DNA from: Rhodocyclaceae bacterium
GTDB lineage: Bacteria; Pseudomonadota; Gammaproteobacteria; Burkholderiales; Ga0077523
NCBI GenBank assembly: GCA_020248405.1
Contig: JADCHQ010000001.1
Coordinates: 1 to 64,000 of the forward strand
DNA length: 64,000 bases
Direction of reading: 5' to 3'
The notes below the pieces were generated by a model. The model ran no database searches. It was not told where the DNA came from and worked only from the letters and a program-made list of their open reading frames with translations. Of the stretch, positions 46,486 to 55,952 are shown piece after piece. The position numbers and the translations under genes are program-made. The stretch's first letter is position 1. Each line of letters starts with the position of its first letter.

Positions 46486-47751
46486 TCAAGCGGAACCGGC
46501 AACCTTGGGTTGATCCGAGTAAATGAGGATCGGTTTGACGTCGCCCGTGATCGTGCCTTCGTCAATCACCGCCTTCTGGACATTTTTCGTCGAGGGCAGG
46601 TCGAACATCGTGTCCAGGAGCACGTGCTCCAGGATGGAACGCAACCCGCGTGCGCCGGTCTTGCGCTGAAGCGCTTTGCGTGTGATCGCGAGCAGCGCAT
46701 CGTCGCGAATCTCCAGTTCCACCCCCTCCATTTGGAACATCCGCTGGTATTGCTTGATCAAGGCGTTTTTGGGCTCCGTGAGAATCTGGATCAGCGCCTT
46801 TTCGTCGAGTTCCTCGAGGGTCGCCACGACCGGCAACCGCCCCACGAACTCAGGAATCAACCCATACTTGATAAGGTCTTCCGGCTCCACGTCACGCAGC
46901 ACCGATGAGATGTCCTTGCGGTTGTCTCTGCTCTTAACCTCCGCGCCGAAACCGATCCCGCCCTTCTCCGACCTGGAGCGTATGACCTTGTCCAGGCCGT
47001 CGAAGGCACCACCACAGATGAACAGGATGTTCGTGGTGTCAACCTGCACGAACTCCTGGTTGGGGTGCTTGCGCCCTCCCTGGGGTGGCACCGACGCGAT
47101 GGTGCCCTCGATCAGCTTGAGCAGCGCCTGCTGCACGCCCTCGCCCGAAACGTCGCGGGTAATCGAGGGGTTGTCGGACTTGCGGGAAATCTTGTCGATT
47201 TCGTCGATGTAGACGATGCCGCGCTGCGCCTTGTCCACATCGTAGTCACATTTCTGCAAGAGCTTCTGGATGATGTTTTCCACGTCCTCGCCCACATACC
47301 CCGCCTCCGTCAGCGTAGTGGCGTCTGCCATCACGAAGGGCACGTTGAGCAATCGCGCGAGCGTCTGGGCGAGCAACGTCTTGCCAGACCCGGTCGGCCC
47401 CACCAAGAGAATGTTGCTCTTGGAGAGTTCCACATCATCTTTCTTGGAGACGGTCTTGAGGCGCTTGTAGTGGTTGTATACCGCCACCGCAAGAATCTTC
47501 TTCGCCTGATCCTGGCCAATCACGTACTGATCAAGTATCGCGCGGATCTCCGAGGGAACAGGAAGATCCGACCGGTTGCCCTTGGCGGCAGCATCCCCAC
47601 CGGTCTCCTCGCGGATGATGTCGTTGCAAAGCTCGATACACTCATCGCAGATGAAAACGGAAGGACCCGCGATCAACTTGCGGACCTCGTGCTGGCTCTT
47701 GCCGCAGAACGAGCAATAGAGCAGTTTTTCTCCGGAGGACTTTTCCGACAT
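46486..47751 (-). CDS. clpX: ATP-dependent unfoldase ClpX
   Basis: 421 residues. Hexameric unfoldase that feeds ClpP. The N-terminal zinc domain shows four Cys ([14 protein letters not shown] and [12 protein letters not shown]). Walker A is [14 protein letters not shown], Walker B lies in [11 protein letters not shown], and the ClpP-contact IGF-type loop is in the [13 protein letters not shown] region. The C-terminal AAA sensor part includes [16 protein letters not shown]. It follows clpP by 48 bp in the usual tig-clpP-clpX order. Confidence 0.97.
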   Translation of the reverse strand: MSEKSSGEKLLYCSFCGKSQHEVRKLIAGPSVFICDECIELCNDIIREETGGDAAAKGNRSDLPVPSEIRAILDQYVIGQDQAKKILAVAVYNHYKRLKTVSKKDDVELSKSNILLVGPTGSGKTLLAQTLARLLNVPFVMADATTLTEAGYVGEDVENIIQKLLQKCDYDVDKAQRGIVYIDEIDKISRKSDNPSITRDVSGEGVQQALLKLIEGTIASVPPQGGRKHPNQEFVQVDTTNILFICGGAFDGLDKVIRSRSEKGGIGFGAEVKSRDNRKDISSVLRDVEPEDLIKYGLIPEFVGRLPVVATLEELDEKALIQILTEPKNALIKQYQRMFQMEGVELEIRDDALLAITRKALQRKTGARGLRSILEHVLLDTMFDLPSTKNVQKAVIDEGTITGDVKPILIYSDQPKVAGSA

Positions 47752-47799
47752 CGCTTTGAATGACTCCCGGCGTTGGCGTGGTTGGGATTCGAGCCAGGT

Positions 47800-48435
47800 T
47801 CAGACGCCCTCGGCGCGGCTCACGAGGACCTTGTCCACGAGGCCATATTGCACCGATTCTTCTGCGCTCATGAAGTTGTCCCTGTCGGTGTCCTTCTCGA
47901 TGGTCTTGATATCCTGCCCGGTATGACTGGACATGATGGCATTGAGCTTCTCCCGCAGATACAGGATTTCGCGGGCGTGAATCTCGATATCCGAGGCCTG
48001 CCCCTGAAAACCGCCCATGGGCTGGTGGATCATCACCCGGGAATTTGGCAGCACGAAGCGCTTGCCTTTTGCGCCGGCAGCGAGCAAGAAAGCCCCCATG
48101 CTGGCGGCCTGCCCGATACATAGGGTTGAAACGTCCGGCTTGACGAACTGCATGGTGTCGTAGATGGCAAGACCGGCAGACACTGAACCTCCCGGAGAAT
48201 TGATGTAGAAAAAAATGTCCTTGTCGGGATTTTCGGACTCTAGAAACAACAACTGGGCGACGATCAGGTTTGCCGTGGACTCAGTAACCGGTCCCACCAG
48301 AAAAACGACCCGCTCCTTGAGCAGGCGGCTGTAGATGTCATAGGCCCGCTCACCCCGCCCGCTCTGCTCGATAACCATGGGGATCAGGCCGAGCCCCTCG
48401 GGTTCGCGATCCCACCGAGATCCGCCCCAGTTCAT
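47800..48435 (-). CDS. clpP: ATP-dependent Clp protease proteolytic subunit
   Basis: 211 residues. Serine peptidase forming a double heptamer. Catalytic Ser in [13 protein letters not shown], His in [10 protein letters not shown], and Asp in the [11 protein letters not shown] region. The core start is [20 protein letters not shown]; the start at 48435 adds about 18 residues and overlaps the tig stop by four bases, so a start at the Ile-Pro-Met (MVIEQ) is also possible. [19 protein letters not shown] is the family signature. Confidence 0.97.
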   Translation of the reverse strand: MNWGGSRWDREPEGLGLIPMVIEQSGRGERAYDIYSRLLKERVVFLVGPVTESTANLIVAQLLFLESENPDKDIFFYINSPGGSVSAGLAIYDTMQFVKPDVSTLCIGQAASMGAFLLAAGAKGKRFVLPNSRVMIHQPMGGFQGQASDIEIHAREILYLREKLNAIMSSHTGQDIKTIEKDTDRDNFMSAEESVQYGLVDKVLVSRAEGV

Positions 48436-49739
48436 GACGCCCCTCCCATGAGTTCATCGAAGGGAGTATCGCGGTCCGTGAGACTCACCCGGCCGAGCAC
48501 CCAGTCGACAACATTGTTCTCAAGCACCACCGCTTCCACTTCGCGCACGCGTTCCGGCGACTGGTAGTACCAACGCACCACTTCCTCCGGCTCCTCGTAG
48601 CTTTGAGCATATTCGCCGATTAGGGTGCGAATCTGTTCGGGTTCGGCCTTGATTCCCTCGCGCCTGACCAACTCGTTGAGCACCAACCCGATGCTGACAC
48701 GACGCCTTGCCTCGGGCTCGAAGGCGTCCCGGGGAATGTTGACGTTCTCCGCATTCATTCCCCGCCCCCGCAAGTTCTCCATCATGCCTGCGGCAAGTCG
48801 ATCGGTCTCCGCTTCGATGAGTGCCTTCGGTACGTCGAATTTCGACGCGTCGAGCAGAACCTTGAGGGCTTGATCCTTGGTGTTCTGACGCACTCGGCGT
48901 TTCACCTCGCGCACGAGATTCCCTTTGACGTCGGCCCGCATGCGATCAAGATCACCGTCGGCAACGCCCAACGCGCGCGCGAATTCCGCGTCTACCGCCG
49001 GAATCTTAGCTTCCTGGACCTTGTGCAGTGTCACGGTGAATTCCGCCTTCTTTCCGGCAACATCCTGACCATGATAGTCCGCTGGGAAGGTCAGTTCAAA
49101 CGTGCGCGCCTCCCCTGCGGAAACGCCTTCAAGGGCAGCCTCGAACTCGGGTAGAAGACGCCCCTCCCCCAGCGTAACGGCCTGCCCTTTGGCCTCGCCG
49201 CCTTCGAAGGGCACGCCATCGATCCGGCCCTGGTAGTCGATGATCACAAGGTCGCCCTTGAGGGCGGCGCGATCCACAGCTTCATAGGTGGTGCGCTGAC
49301 GGCGCAACACCTCCACAGTCCTCTCCACGTCGGCCTCGCCCACCGTCACCATGGGCCGGGCAATGGAATGGGCGGCTAGGTCTCCCAGTTCGATTTCGGG
49401 GAACACCTCGAAGGTGGCGGTGAACTCAAATTGATCCTGGGCTTCGGCCGCCGGTTTGGCCTCGATGCGCGGCAGGCCCGCGACCCTCAGGTTTTTCTCG
49501 CGTACCGCTTCGCCGAACGTGCGCTCCACCATGTCGCCAAGCACCTCGTGGCGCACCTGCGGCCCGAACTGGCGCTCCACCACCTTGATGGGCACCTTAC
49601 CTGGCCGAAAGCCGGCCAGCTTAACCGTGCGTTGCAGGCGCTTGAGGCGGTTGTCCACCTCTGCATTGATCTGGTCGAGGGGAACAGCAACCTTCAGGCG
49701 CCGCTCCAGCGTGCCGAGGGTCTCGATGGAAGCTTGCAT
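48432..49739 (-). CDS. tig: Trigger factor
   Basis: 435 residues. Ribosome-bound chaperone for nascent chains. N-terminal ribosome-binding domain with the signature GFRPGKVP ([19 protein letters not shown]). The middle FKBP-like PPIase domain spans [20 protein letters not shown] to [19 protein letters not shown]. The C-terminal helical arms follow, ending [12 protein letters not shown]. First gene of the tig-clpP-clpX run, 134 bp after tRNA-Leu on the same strand. Confidence 0.96.
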   Translation of the reverse strand: MQASIETLGTLERRLKVAVPLDQINAEVDNRLKRLQRTVKLAGFRPGKVPIKVVERQFGPQVRHEVLGDMVERTFGEAVREKNLRVAGLPRIEAKPAAEAQDQFEFTATFEVFPEIELGDLAAHSIARPMVTVGEADVERTVEVLRRQRTTYEAVDRAALKGDLVIIDYQGRIDGVPFEGGEAKGQAVTLGEGRLLPEFEAALEGVSAGEARTFELTFPADYHGQDVAGKKAEFTVTLHKVQEAKIPAVDAEFARALGVADGDLDRMRADVKGNLVREVKRRVRQNTKDQALKVLLDASKFDVPKALIEAETDRLAAGMMENLRGRGMNAENVNIPRDAFEPEARRRVSIGLVLNELVRREGIKAEPEQIRTLIGEYAQSYEEPEEVVRWYYQSPERVREVEAVVLENNVVDWVLGRVSLTDRDTPFDELMGGAS

Positions 49740-49873
49740 CGCGGGGTCTCTCAGGTTTCAGGGTTGCCACGGCAGCGACTCCGGCGGGCCATGCCCGGCG
49801 GTCCGGTCAACTCGTTCTCAGGATCGAGGGGACGGGGTTTGAGGACGGCGAGGTGCTGGCCCGCCGGGGTCGC

Positions 49874-49958
49874 TGGTGCGAAAGGGGGGACTCGAACCCC
49901 CAAGCCTTGCGGCGCCGGAACCTAAATCCGGTGCGTCTGCCAATTCCGCCACTTTCGC
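49874..49958 (-). tRNA. tRNA-Leu (anticodon TAG)
   Basis: 85 nt with long variable arm and encoded CCA. Acceptor GCGAAAG pairs with CTTTCGC; anticodon region GGATTTAGGTTCC shows TAG; the variable arm is CGCCGCAAGGC; T-arm GGGGGTTCGAGTCCCCC. It stands before tig on the same strand. Confidence 0.96.
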
Positions 49959-50074
49959 GATGCGTCATTCTATTACAATGCGCCGTCGCTCGCACCCGCC
50001 GCACCCATGCGCCCGCTGCCATTGCCATGGCAACCCACTGATGGGAATGCATTTTTCGGGTCGGGCGGCAGTTC

Positions 50075-50884
50075 ATGGGCGTTGATCACTACGAGAATTT
50101 TCCGGTTGCCTCGGTACTGCTTCCGAAGCGTCTGCGCGCCCCGGTGGTAGCGCTGTATCGTTTCTGTCGAGAGGCCGACGACATCGCCGACGAGGGGGAC
50201 GACGCACCCGAGGTTCGGCAGGCGGCCCTGGATGCGCGCCGCCAGGACCTGGATCGCGTCGAACGCGGCGAGAACCCGCTGCTTCCGCACTACGAGGCCG
50301 TAGCCCGCCTGATACGCGAGCACCGGTTACCCGTTCAGCCCTTTCGCGACCTGCTGGACGCCTTCCGGCAAGACACTCACAAGACCCGTTACACGGACTT
50401 CGGCGAACTCATGAATTACTGCCGGCGCTCTGCCAATCCCGTGGGCCGACTGGTGCTAACCCTGGCGGGCGCCGCCACACCGCGCAACCTGGCGCTCTCC
50501 GATGGCATCTGTTCGAGCCTGCAACTCATCAACTTTCTCCAGGACGTGGCCGTGGACTGGCGCAAAGGCCGGGTCTATCTGCCCCAGGACGAACTGGCGC
50601 GCTTCGGCCTCACCGAGGCCAGCATCGCCGCCGGCGACGCTGGCGCCGCCTGGGGCCGGATGATGCGCTTTCAGGTTGAACGCACCCGGCGCCTGCTGCA
50701 GGCGGGCGCACCGCTGGCCCGCCAGGTGGGCGGGCGCCTGGGGATGGAACTTCGCATGGTGGTCATGGGCGGTGATCGCATCCTGGAGAAAATCCTCAAG
50801 GCCGATGGCGACGTGTTCCGCCGCCGGCCCGTGCTGGAAACGGGCGACTGGCCGCTCATGGCCTGGCGTGCGCTAACGCGCTGA
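50075..50884 (+). CDS. hpnC: Squalene synthase HpnC
   Basis: 269 residues. One of three enzymes that convert farnesyl diphosphate to squalene for hopanoids: with HpnD and HpnE it replaces the single eukaryotic squalene synthase. First Asp-rich motif DDIADE in YRFCREADDIADEGDD; second motif region INFLQDVAVDWRKGRVYLPQ. The start MGVDHYENFPVASVLLPK is usual for HpnC. Its gene leads hpnC-hpnD-hpnE, with 15 bp to hpnD. Confidence 0.93.
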   Translation: MGVDHYENFPVASVLLPKRLRAPVVALYRFCREADDIADEGDDAPEVRQAALDARRQDLDRVERGENPLLPHYEAVARLIREHRLPVQPFRDLLDAFRQDTHKTRYTDFGELMNYCRRSANPVGRLVLTLAGAATPRNLALSDGICSSLQLINFLQDVAVDWRKGRVYLPQDELARFGLTEASIAAGDAGAAWGRMMRFQVERTRRLLQAGAPLARQVGGRLGMELRMVVMGGDRILEKILKADGDVFRRRPVLETGDWPLMAWRALTR

Positions 50885-50899
50885 GCGGGCGAGACAACC

Positions 50900-51733
50900 G
50901 TGACGCCCGATCAGTATTGCCAGCAAAAGGCCGCTGCCAGCGGCTCGAGCTTCTATTACTCGTTCCGCTTCCTGCCGCCGCCGCGGCGGCGCGCCATCAC
51001 GGCCCTGTATGCCTTTTGCCGCGAGGTGGACGATGTGGTGGACGAATGCGCCGACGCCCAGGTGGCCCGCACCACACTTCAGTGGTGGCGGCGCGAGGTG
51101 AGCGCGCTGTACGACGGCAACCCCAGCCACCCGGTGACGCGCGCCCTGCAACCAGCCCTTGCCGCCCACGGTCTCGAACAGCCTCGCCTGCTGGACATCA
51201 TTGACGGCATGGACATGGACCTGGAGTGGAACCGCTATCCGGATTTCCCCACACTCGAGGTGTATTGCCACCGCGTGGCGGGCGTGGTGGGAATGCTGTC
51301 GGCCTCCATTTTCGGCTACACCGATCCCGCCACCCTCGGCTATGCCCGCGACCTGGGCATCGCGCTGCAACTCACCAACATCGCCCGCGACGTGGGCGAG
51401 GATGCGCGCCGCAACCGCATCTACTTGCCGCTCGACGAACTGGTGCGCTTCGGCGTGAGCGCCGATGACATCCTGCTGTTTCGCGAAACGCCCGCCGTGG
51501 CGGCGCTACTGGCGCACAACGTGGCCCGTGCCCGCCACTACCACGCTCGCGCCCTCGCCCAATTGCCCGCAGCAGACCGCACCGCCCAGCGCCCCGGATT
51601 GATCATGGGCGCGATCTACGCCCGGCTGCTGGAAGAAGTGGCCGCCGAGGGCGCCGGCGTACTGAACCGGCGTGTCTCGCTCACGCCGCTGCGCAAGCTC
51701 TGGATCGCCTGGAGGACCTGGCGCCGTGGCTGA
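50900..51733 (+). CDS. hpnD: Presqualene diphosphate synthase HpnD
   Basis: 277 residues. Joins two farnesyl diphosphates into presqualene diphosphate. Motifs: FCREVDDVVDECAD and LTNIARDVGEDARRNRIYLP, the two Asp-rich metal sites, plus YCHRVAGVVGMLSASIFGY. The 3' end overlaps hpnE by 8 bp. The middle gene of the hopanoid precursor set. Confidence 0.94.
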   Translation: MTPDQYCQQKAAASGSSFYYSFRFLPPPRRRAITALYAFCREVDDVVDECADAQVARTTLQWWRREVSALYDGNPSHPVTRALQPALAAHGLEQPRLLDIIDGMDMDLEWNRYPDFPTLEVYCHRVAGVVGMLSASIFGYTDPATLGYARDLGIALQLTNIARDVGEDARRNRIYLPLDELVRFGVSADDILLFRETPAVAALLAHNVARARHYHARALAQLPAADRTAQRPGLIMGAIYARLLEEVAAEGAGVLNRRVSLTPLRKLWIAWRTWRRG

Positions 51734-53045
51734 GACACGCACGCCGCCTGGCGTATCGACCGCGCGCGTGCGGGTGATCGGCGCCGGCTGGGCAGGGCTC
51801 GCCGCGGCCGTCACCCTGGCCCGCCACGGGGTGAGCGTGGCAGTGCACGAAGCGGCCTCTGCACCCGGCGGCCGGGCACGGCGCGTGCTGCTGGACGGCG
51901 TCGGCGTGGACAACGGCCTGCACATCCTGCTGGGCGCCTACGAAAGCACCCTGCAACTGCTGCACACGGTCTCGCCAGGCCTCGCGGGCCTGCAGCGCCT
52001 GCCGCTGCGCCTCGAGGTGGCCGGGCGCCTGTCCCTGCGCAGCGCCGCCGCGCCGCCGCCCTTCGATCTTCTCATTGGCCTGCTGCGCGCCGAGGGACTG
52101 ACCGCCTCGCAACGCCTGGCCACCGTGGGCTTCATGCTGCGGCTGCGCCTGGCGCGCTTCCGCGCGCTGCCTGGCGAAACCGTGGCCGGGCTGCTGGATC
52201 GCTTCGGCCAGCTCGGCGCCGCCCGCACCTGGCTCTGGGAACCGCTGTGCATCGCAGCCCTCAACACCGCGCCCGCCGAGGCCGATGCCCAGGTGTTTCT
52301 GAACGTGGTGCGCGATGGAATGGCCAACGGCGGGCGCGCCAGCGATCTGCTGCTGCCGGCCAGCGACCTGGGCAACCTGTTTCCCGAGCCTGCCTGCCGC
52401 TGGCTCGAGGCGCGCGGCTGCGGCGTGCACTTGGCCGACCCGGTACGCGCCATCCGCGTGCGGGGCAGCGGCTTTACCCTCGAATGCCGCTCCGGCAACC
52501 ATGGCGCCAGCCAGGTGATATGCGCCACCGACCCGACGCGTGCCGCCGGCCTGGTGGAGGAACTGCCTGCCCTGGGCGCGCTGGCGCAGCGCTTGAGGGG
52601 GCTGCGCCACCTGCCCATTACATCGGTGTACCTGCAGTACGAACCCGAGCGCACCCTCCCCGCGCCCATGCTGGGACTGCCCGACGGACCGCTGCAGTGG
52701 GCCTTCGACCGCGGCGCGCTGTGCGGGCAGCACGGCCTGCTGGCCTGCGTGGCAAGCGCCGCCAGCCATTTCGATTCCTGGGGCCGCGATCGCATCGCGG
52801 CGGCCGCCCACGCTCAACTGTCGGTGCTGCTGCCCGACCTGGAGCCACCGCGCTGGCAGAGCGTCATTTCCGAGCGCCGTGCCACCTTTGCCTGCGTGCC
52901 CGGCATCGACCGGCCAGCACCACGCACCGCCCTGCCCGGACTGCTGCTGGCCGGTGACTACACCGCCAGCGACTACCCCGCCACCCTGGAGGCCGCCGTA
53001 CGCAGCGGCATCGCCTGCGCCCACGCCATTCTGGAATCCTCATGA
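51726..53045 (+). CDS. hpnE: Hydroxysqualene dehydroxylase HpnE
   Basis: 439 residues from GTG 51726, inside the end of hpnD, with GGAGG about 10 nt upstream. FAD enzyme that reduces hydroxysqualene to squalene. Dinucleotide motif RVIGAGWAGLAAAVTLARHG, then EAASAPGGRARR, LDGVGVDNGLHILLGAYEST and the C-terminal LAGDYTASDYPATLEAAVRS typical of phytoene-desaturase-like proteins. Its last bases overlap the next gene (ATGA). Confidence 0.93.
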   Translation: MAETRTPPGVSTARVRVIGAGWAGLAAAVTLARHGVSVAVHEAASAPGGRARRVLLDGVGVDNGLHILLGAYESTLQLLHTVSPGLAGLQRLPLRLEVAGRLSLRSAAAPPPFDLLIGLLRAEGLTASQRLATVGFMLRLRLARFRALPGETVAGLLDRFGQLGAARTWLWEPLCIAALNTAPAEADAQVFLNVVRDGMANGGRASDLLLPASDLGNLFPEPACRWLEARGCGVHLADPVRAIRVRGSGFTLECRSGNHGASQVICATDPTRAAGLVEELPALGALAQRLRGLRHLPITSVYLQYEPERTLPAPMLGLPDGPLQWAFDRGALCGQHGLLACVASAASHFDSWGRDRIAAAAHAQLSVLLPDLEPPRWQSVISERRATFACVPGIDRPAPRTALPGLLLAGDYTASDYPATLEAAVRSGIACAHAILESS

Positions 53046-53794
53046 GCCTCCCCGAACCCTACACCCCCTCGCCGCAGTTGCTGCGCGATCGCGTCATCCT
53101 GGTGGCTGGCGGCAGCCGCGGCCTGGGCCTTGCCTGCGCGCAGGCCTTCGCTGCCCTCGGTGCCCAGGTGGTGATCACCGGCCGCAACCCCGAGCGGCTG
53201 GAGCACGCCTGCGAGAGCATCGAAGGCGCGGGCAGCACGCCGCCGGCGGCCGTGGGCATCGACTTCGAAGCCGCAACGCGGCGCGACTACGACGGCGTGG
53301 CCGGCGCGGTGGAACAGGCCTTCGGACGGCTCGACGGCCTGCTGCACTGCGCCGTGCACCTGGAAAAACTGGCCGCCGTGCAGGACCTGGATTTTGATGC
53401 CTGGAACCGGCTGCTGCGGGTGAATTTTCTCGCCCCTCTGGCCTTGACCAACGCCTGCCTGCACCTGCTGTCGCGCGCGCCCGATGGCGCGGTGGCCTAC
53501 GTCATGGACGAGCACGTGCTGTCACCCGGCGCGTGGTGGGGCGGCGTGGCCGCACCGCGGGCGGCGCTGCTGGCTGCCATGGGCGCCCAGGCGCAGGAAT
53601 GGCAGGCGCGCGCCGGACTGCGGGTCAATGCCCTGCTGCCCGGCACCATGGGCTCGCCCGCACGGGCCTTCACCCATCCAGGCCAACACCCTGCCAGCCT
53701 GCCGCCGCCGCAGGCCGTGGTGCCGGCATGCTGCTGGCTGATGGGCCCCGACAGCCGCGGCACCACCGGCCAGGTGATCCACGCACAGGGCTGA
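53042..53794 (+). CDS. Degenerate short-chain dehydrogenase coupled to hpnE
   Basis: 250 residues, starting inside the hpnE stop codon. Rossmann start is intact (ILVAGGSRGLGLACAQAFAA, then VVITGRNPERL), so NAD(P) binding is likely. The rest of the SDR signature is lost: the NNAG region reads LLHCAVHL; the Ser region reads YVMDEHVLSPGAWWGG; and the YxxxK active site reads GGVAAPRAALLAAM, with neither Tyr nor Lys. The fold resembles YciK/FabG relatives, and the end TGQVIHAQG is preserved. It probably acts as a binding or regulatory subunit, or on a reaction needing no Tyr. Place in the hpn operon suggests a link to isoprenoids, which is inference. Confidence 0.8.
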   Translation: MSLPEPYTPSPQLLRDRVILVAGGSRGLGLACAQAFAALGAQVVITGRNPERLEHACESIEGAGSTPPAAVGIDFEAATRRDYDGVAGAVEQAFGRLDGLLHCAVHLEKLAAVQDLDFDAWNRLLRVNFLAPLALTNACLHLLSRAPDGAVAYVMDEHVLSPGAWWGGVAAPRAALLAAMGAQAQEWQARAGLRVNALLPGTMGSPARAFTHPGQHPASLPPPQAVVPACCWLMGPDSRGTTGQVIHAQG

Positions 53795-53795
53795 T

Positions 53796-54206
53796 TCAGC
53801 CCGCCAGCAGCGCTCGCATGTGAGCCGGTAGCGGCCGCGAGCGCCCCTCGGCCAGGTTCACCCACACCAGCGTGGCGGCACCCTCGGCGAACACCGGCGA
53901 GTCCGCCGTGTCCGGGCGCATGCGGTGCTCGAGCACGAAACTCGCGCTGCCCACGCGGCCAGGCCGCAACTCGATGGCCAGATCCGCCGGATAGAGCACC
54001 GGCCGGATGAAGCGGCAGTCGATGCTGCCCAGCAGGGCGCCCTCCTCGTCCCTGACGTAATCGAAACCCAGGCGCTCGAACCAAGACAGACGCGCCTGTT
54101 CGAAATATCGGAAATAGGAAACGTTGTTGAGGTGCCGCAGGGCATCCAGCTCGCCCCAGCGCAACCGCATGCGTTCCACATGGATGGGTGAACGCTCCAT
54201 GCTCAT
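53796..54206 (-). CDS. Hotdog-fold acyl-CoA thioesterase
   Basis: 136 residues. 4HBT family: active-site region [20 protein letters not shown] with the characteristic Asp-x-x-x-His-x-Asn pattern, followed by [15 protein letters not shown] and [20 protein letters not shown]. It hydrolyses acyl-CoA or acyl-ACP thioesters; chain specificity cannot be read. Convergent with the SDR gene, one base between their stops, and divergent from the ETF-QO gene. Confidence 0.9.
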   Translation of the reverse strand: MSMERSPIHVERMRLRWGELDALRHLNNVSYFRYFEQARLSWFERLGFDYVRDEEGALLGSIDCRFIRPVLYPADLAIELRPGRVGSASFVLEHRMRPDTADSPVFAEGAATLVWVNLAEGRSRPLPAHMRALLAG

Positions 54207-54314
54207 GGGCGGGGTCTCCGGCTTCGGGCCGGCGGGGGGCTTGGCGGTATCATCGGCAACCTTTTTGTATCGCGGAAGCGGCGCATTCTAGCCGCCCGCT
54301 CGCAGGAGAAGACG

Positions 54315-55952
54315 GTGGCGCAACGGGAGTTCATGGAGTACGACGTGGTGATCGTGGGCGCGGGGCCCTCCGGGTTGGCCTGCGCCATTCGCCTGCGGCA
54401 ACTGGCCGCCCAGCATGGCAACGAGTTGTCGGTGTGCGTGCTCGAAAAAGGCTCCGAGGTCGGCGCCCACATCCTGTCGGGCGCGGTGGTGGAACCACGC
54501 GCCCTCGACGAACTCATTCCCGATTGGCGCGAACGCGGCGCGCCGCTGCACACCCCGGCGCGCGAAGACCGCTTCCTGTTCCTCACCGCCCAGGGCTCCT
54601 GGAAGCTGCCCACGCCGCCCCAGATGCACAACCACGGCAACTACATCGTCAGTCTCGGCAACCTGTGCCGCTGGCTGGGCGAGCAGGCAGAGGCCCTGGG
54701 CGTGGAAATCTATCCCGGCTTCGCCGCCGCCGAGGTGCTGTACGACGACGCCGGCCGGGTCACGGGCGTGGCCACGGGCGACCTGGGCGTGGGCCGTGAC
54801 GGCCAGCCCACCGACCACTACCAGCCCGGCATGGAATTGCGCGCTCGCCAGACCGTGTTCGCCGAGGGCTGCCGCGGCTCGCTCACGCGGGAACTCATGG
54901 AGCGCTTTGGATTGCGCGACGGGGCCGAACCCCAGACCTACGGCATCGGCATCAAGGAACTGTGGGAGATCGACCCGTCCAGGCATCAACCCGGTCTGGT
55001 GGTGCACACCGTGGGCTGGCCGATGGACTTCAACACCTACGGCGGTTCGTTTCTCTACCACCTGGAAAACAACCAGGTAGCCGTGGGCTTCGTGATCGGC
55101 CTCGATTACACCAACCCTCACCTGTCCCCCTTCGACGAATTCCAGCGCTACAAGACCCACCCCGCCATCCGCCCCACCTTCGAAGGCGGCCGGCGCGTGG
55201 CCTACGGCGCGCGCGCTCTGTCCGAGGGCGGGCTTCAGTCCATCCCGCGGCTCACTTTCCCCGGCGGGCTGCTGGTGGGCGACACCGCGGGCTTCCTCAA
55301 CGTGCCCAAGATCAAGGGCACCCACACCGCCATGAAGTCGGGCATGACGGCCGCCGAAGCCCTTTTCGGGCACCTCACGGCCGCCGAGGCGGGCACCGAG
55401 GTGGCCACCTACCCCGACCGGCTGCGCACCACCTGGCTGTGGGACGAGCTGCACCGCGTGCGCAACATCCGGCCGGCGTTCCGCTGGGGGCTGCTGGGCG
55501 GCGTGGCGTACTCGGCCCTCGACACTTACCTGCTGCGCGGCCGCGCGCCCTGGACGCTGCGCCATCACCACGACCATACCCAGTTGCGGCGCGCCGCCGA
55601 CGCGCCCCGCATCGACTATCCCAAGCCCGACGGCAAGGTGAGCTTCGACAAACTCTCCTCGGTGTTCATCTCCAACACCAACCACGCCGAGCACCAGCGC
55701 GTGCACCTCACCTTGAGGGACCCCTCCATTCCGGTGGCCCACAACCTGGCCCTCTATGACGCGCCCGAACAACGCTATTGCCCGGCGGGCGTGTACGAAA
55801 TCGTGCGCGAAGCCGACGGCTCCGCGCCCCGCTTGCAGATCAACGCCCAGAACTGCGTGCACTGCAAGACCTGCGACATCAAGGACCCCACCCAGAACAT
55901 CCGCTGGGTAGTGCCCGAGGGCGGCGGCGGGCCCAACTACCCGAACATGTGA
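54315..55952 (+). CDS. Electron-transfer flavoprotein-ubiquinone oxidoreductase
   Basis: 545 residues from GTG 54315 with AGGAG about 6 nt before. Passes electrons from ETF, reduced by acyl-CoA dehydrogenases, to quinone at the inner membrane. FAD motif [20 protein letters not shown], then [39 protein letters not shown] and [20 protein letters not shown]. The C-terminal 4Fe-4S part is complete: Cys in [10 protein letters not shown] and [20 protein letters not shown]. The stop overlaps the next start (GTGA). Links to the thiolase/hydroxyacyl-CoA genes at the window end and the nearby thioesterase fit fatty-acid oxidation. Confidence 0.95.
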   Translation: MAQREFMEYDVVIVGAGPSGLACAIRLRQLAAQHGNELSVCVLEKGSEVGAHILSGAVVEPRALDELIPDWRERGAPLHTPAREDRFLFLTAQGSWKLPTPPQMHNHGNYIVSLGNLCRWLGEQAEALGVEIYPGFAAAEVLYDDAGRVTGVATGDLGVGRDGQPTDHYQPGMELRARQTVFAEGCRGSLTRELMERFGLRDGAEPQTYGIGIKELWEIDPSRHQPGLVVHTVGWPMDFNTYGGSFLYHLENNQVAVGFVIGLDYTNPHLSPFDEFQRYKTHPAIRPTFEGGRRVAYGARALSEGGLQSIPRLTFPGGLLVGDTAGFLNVPKIKGTHTAMKSGMTAAEALFGHLTAAEAGTEVATYPDRLRTTWLWDELHRVRNIRPAFRWGLLGGVAYSALDTYLLRGRAPWTLRHHHDHTQLRRAADAPRIDYPKPDGKVSFDKLSSVFISNTNHAEHQRVHLTLRDPSIPVAHNLALYDAPEQRYCPAGVYEIVREADGSAPRLQINAQNCVHCKTCDIKDPTQNIRWVVPEGGGGPNYPNM

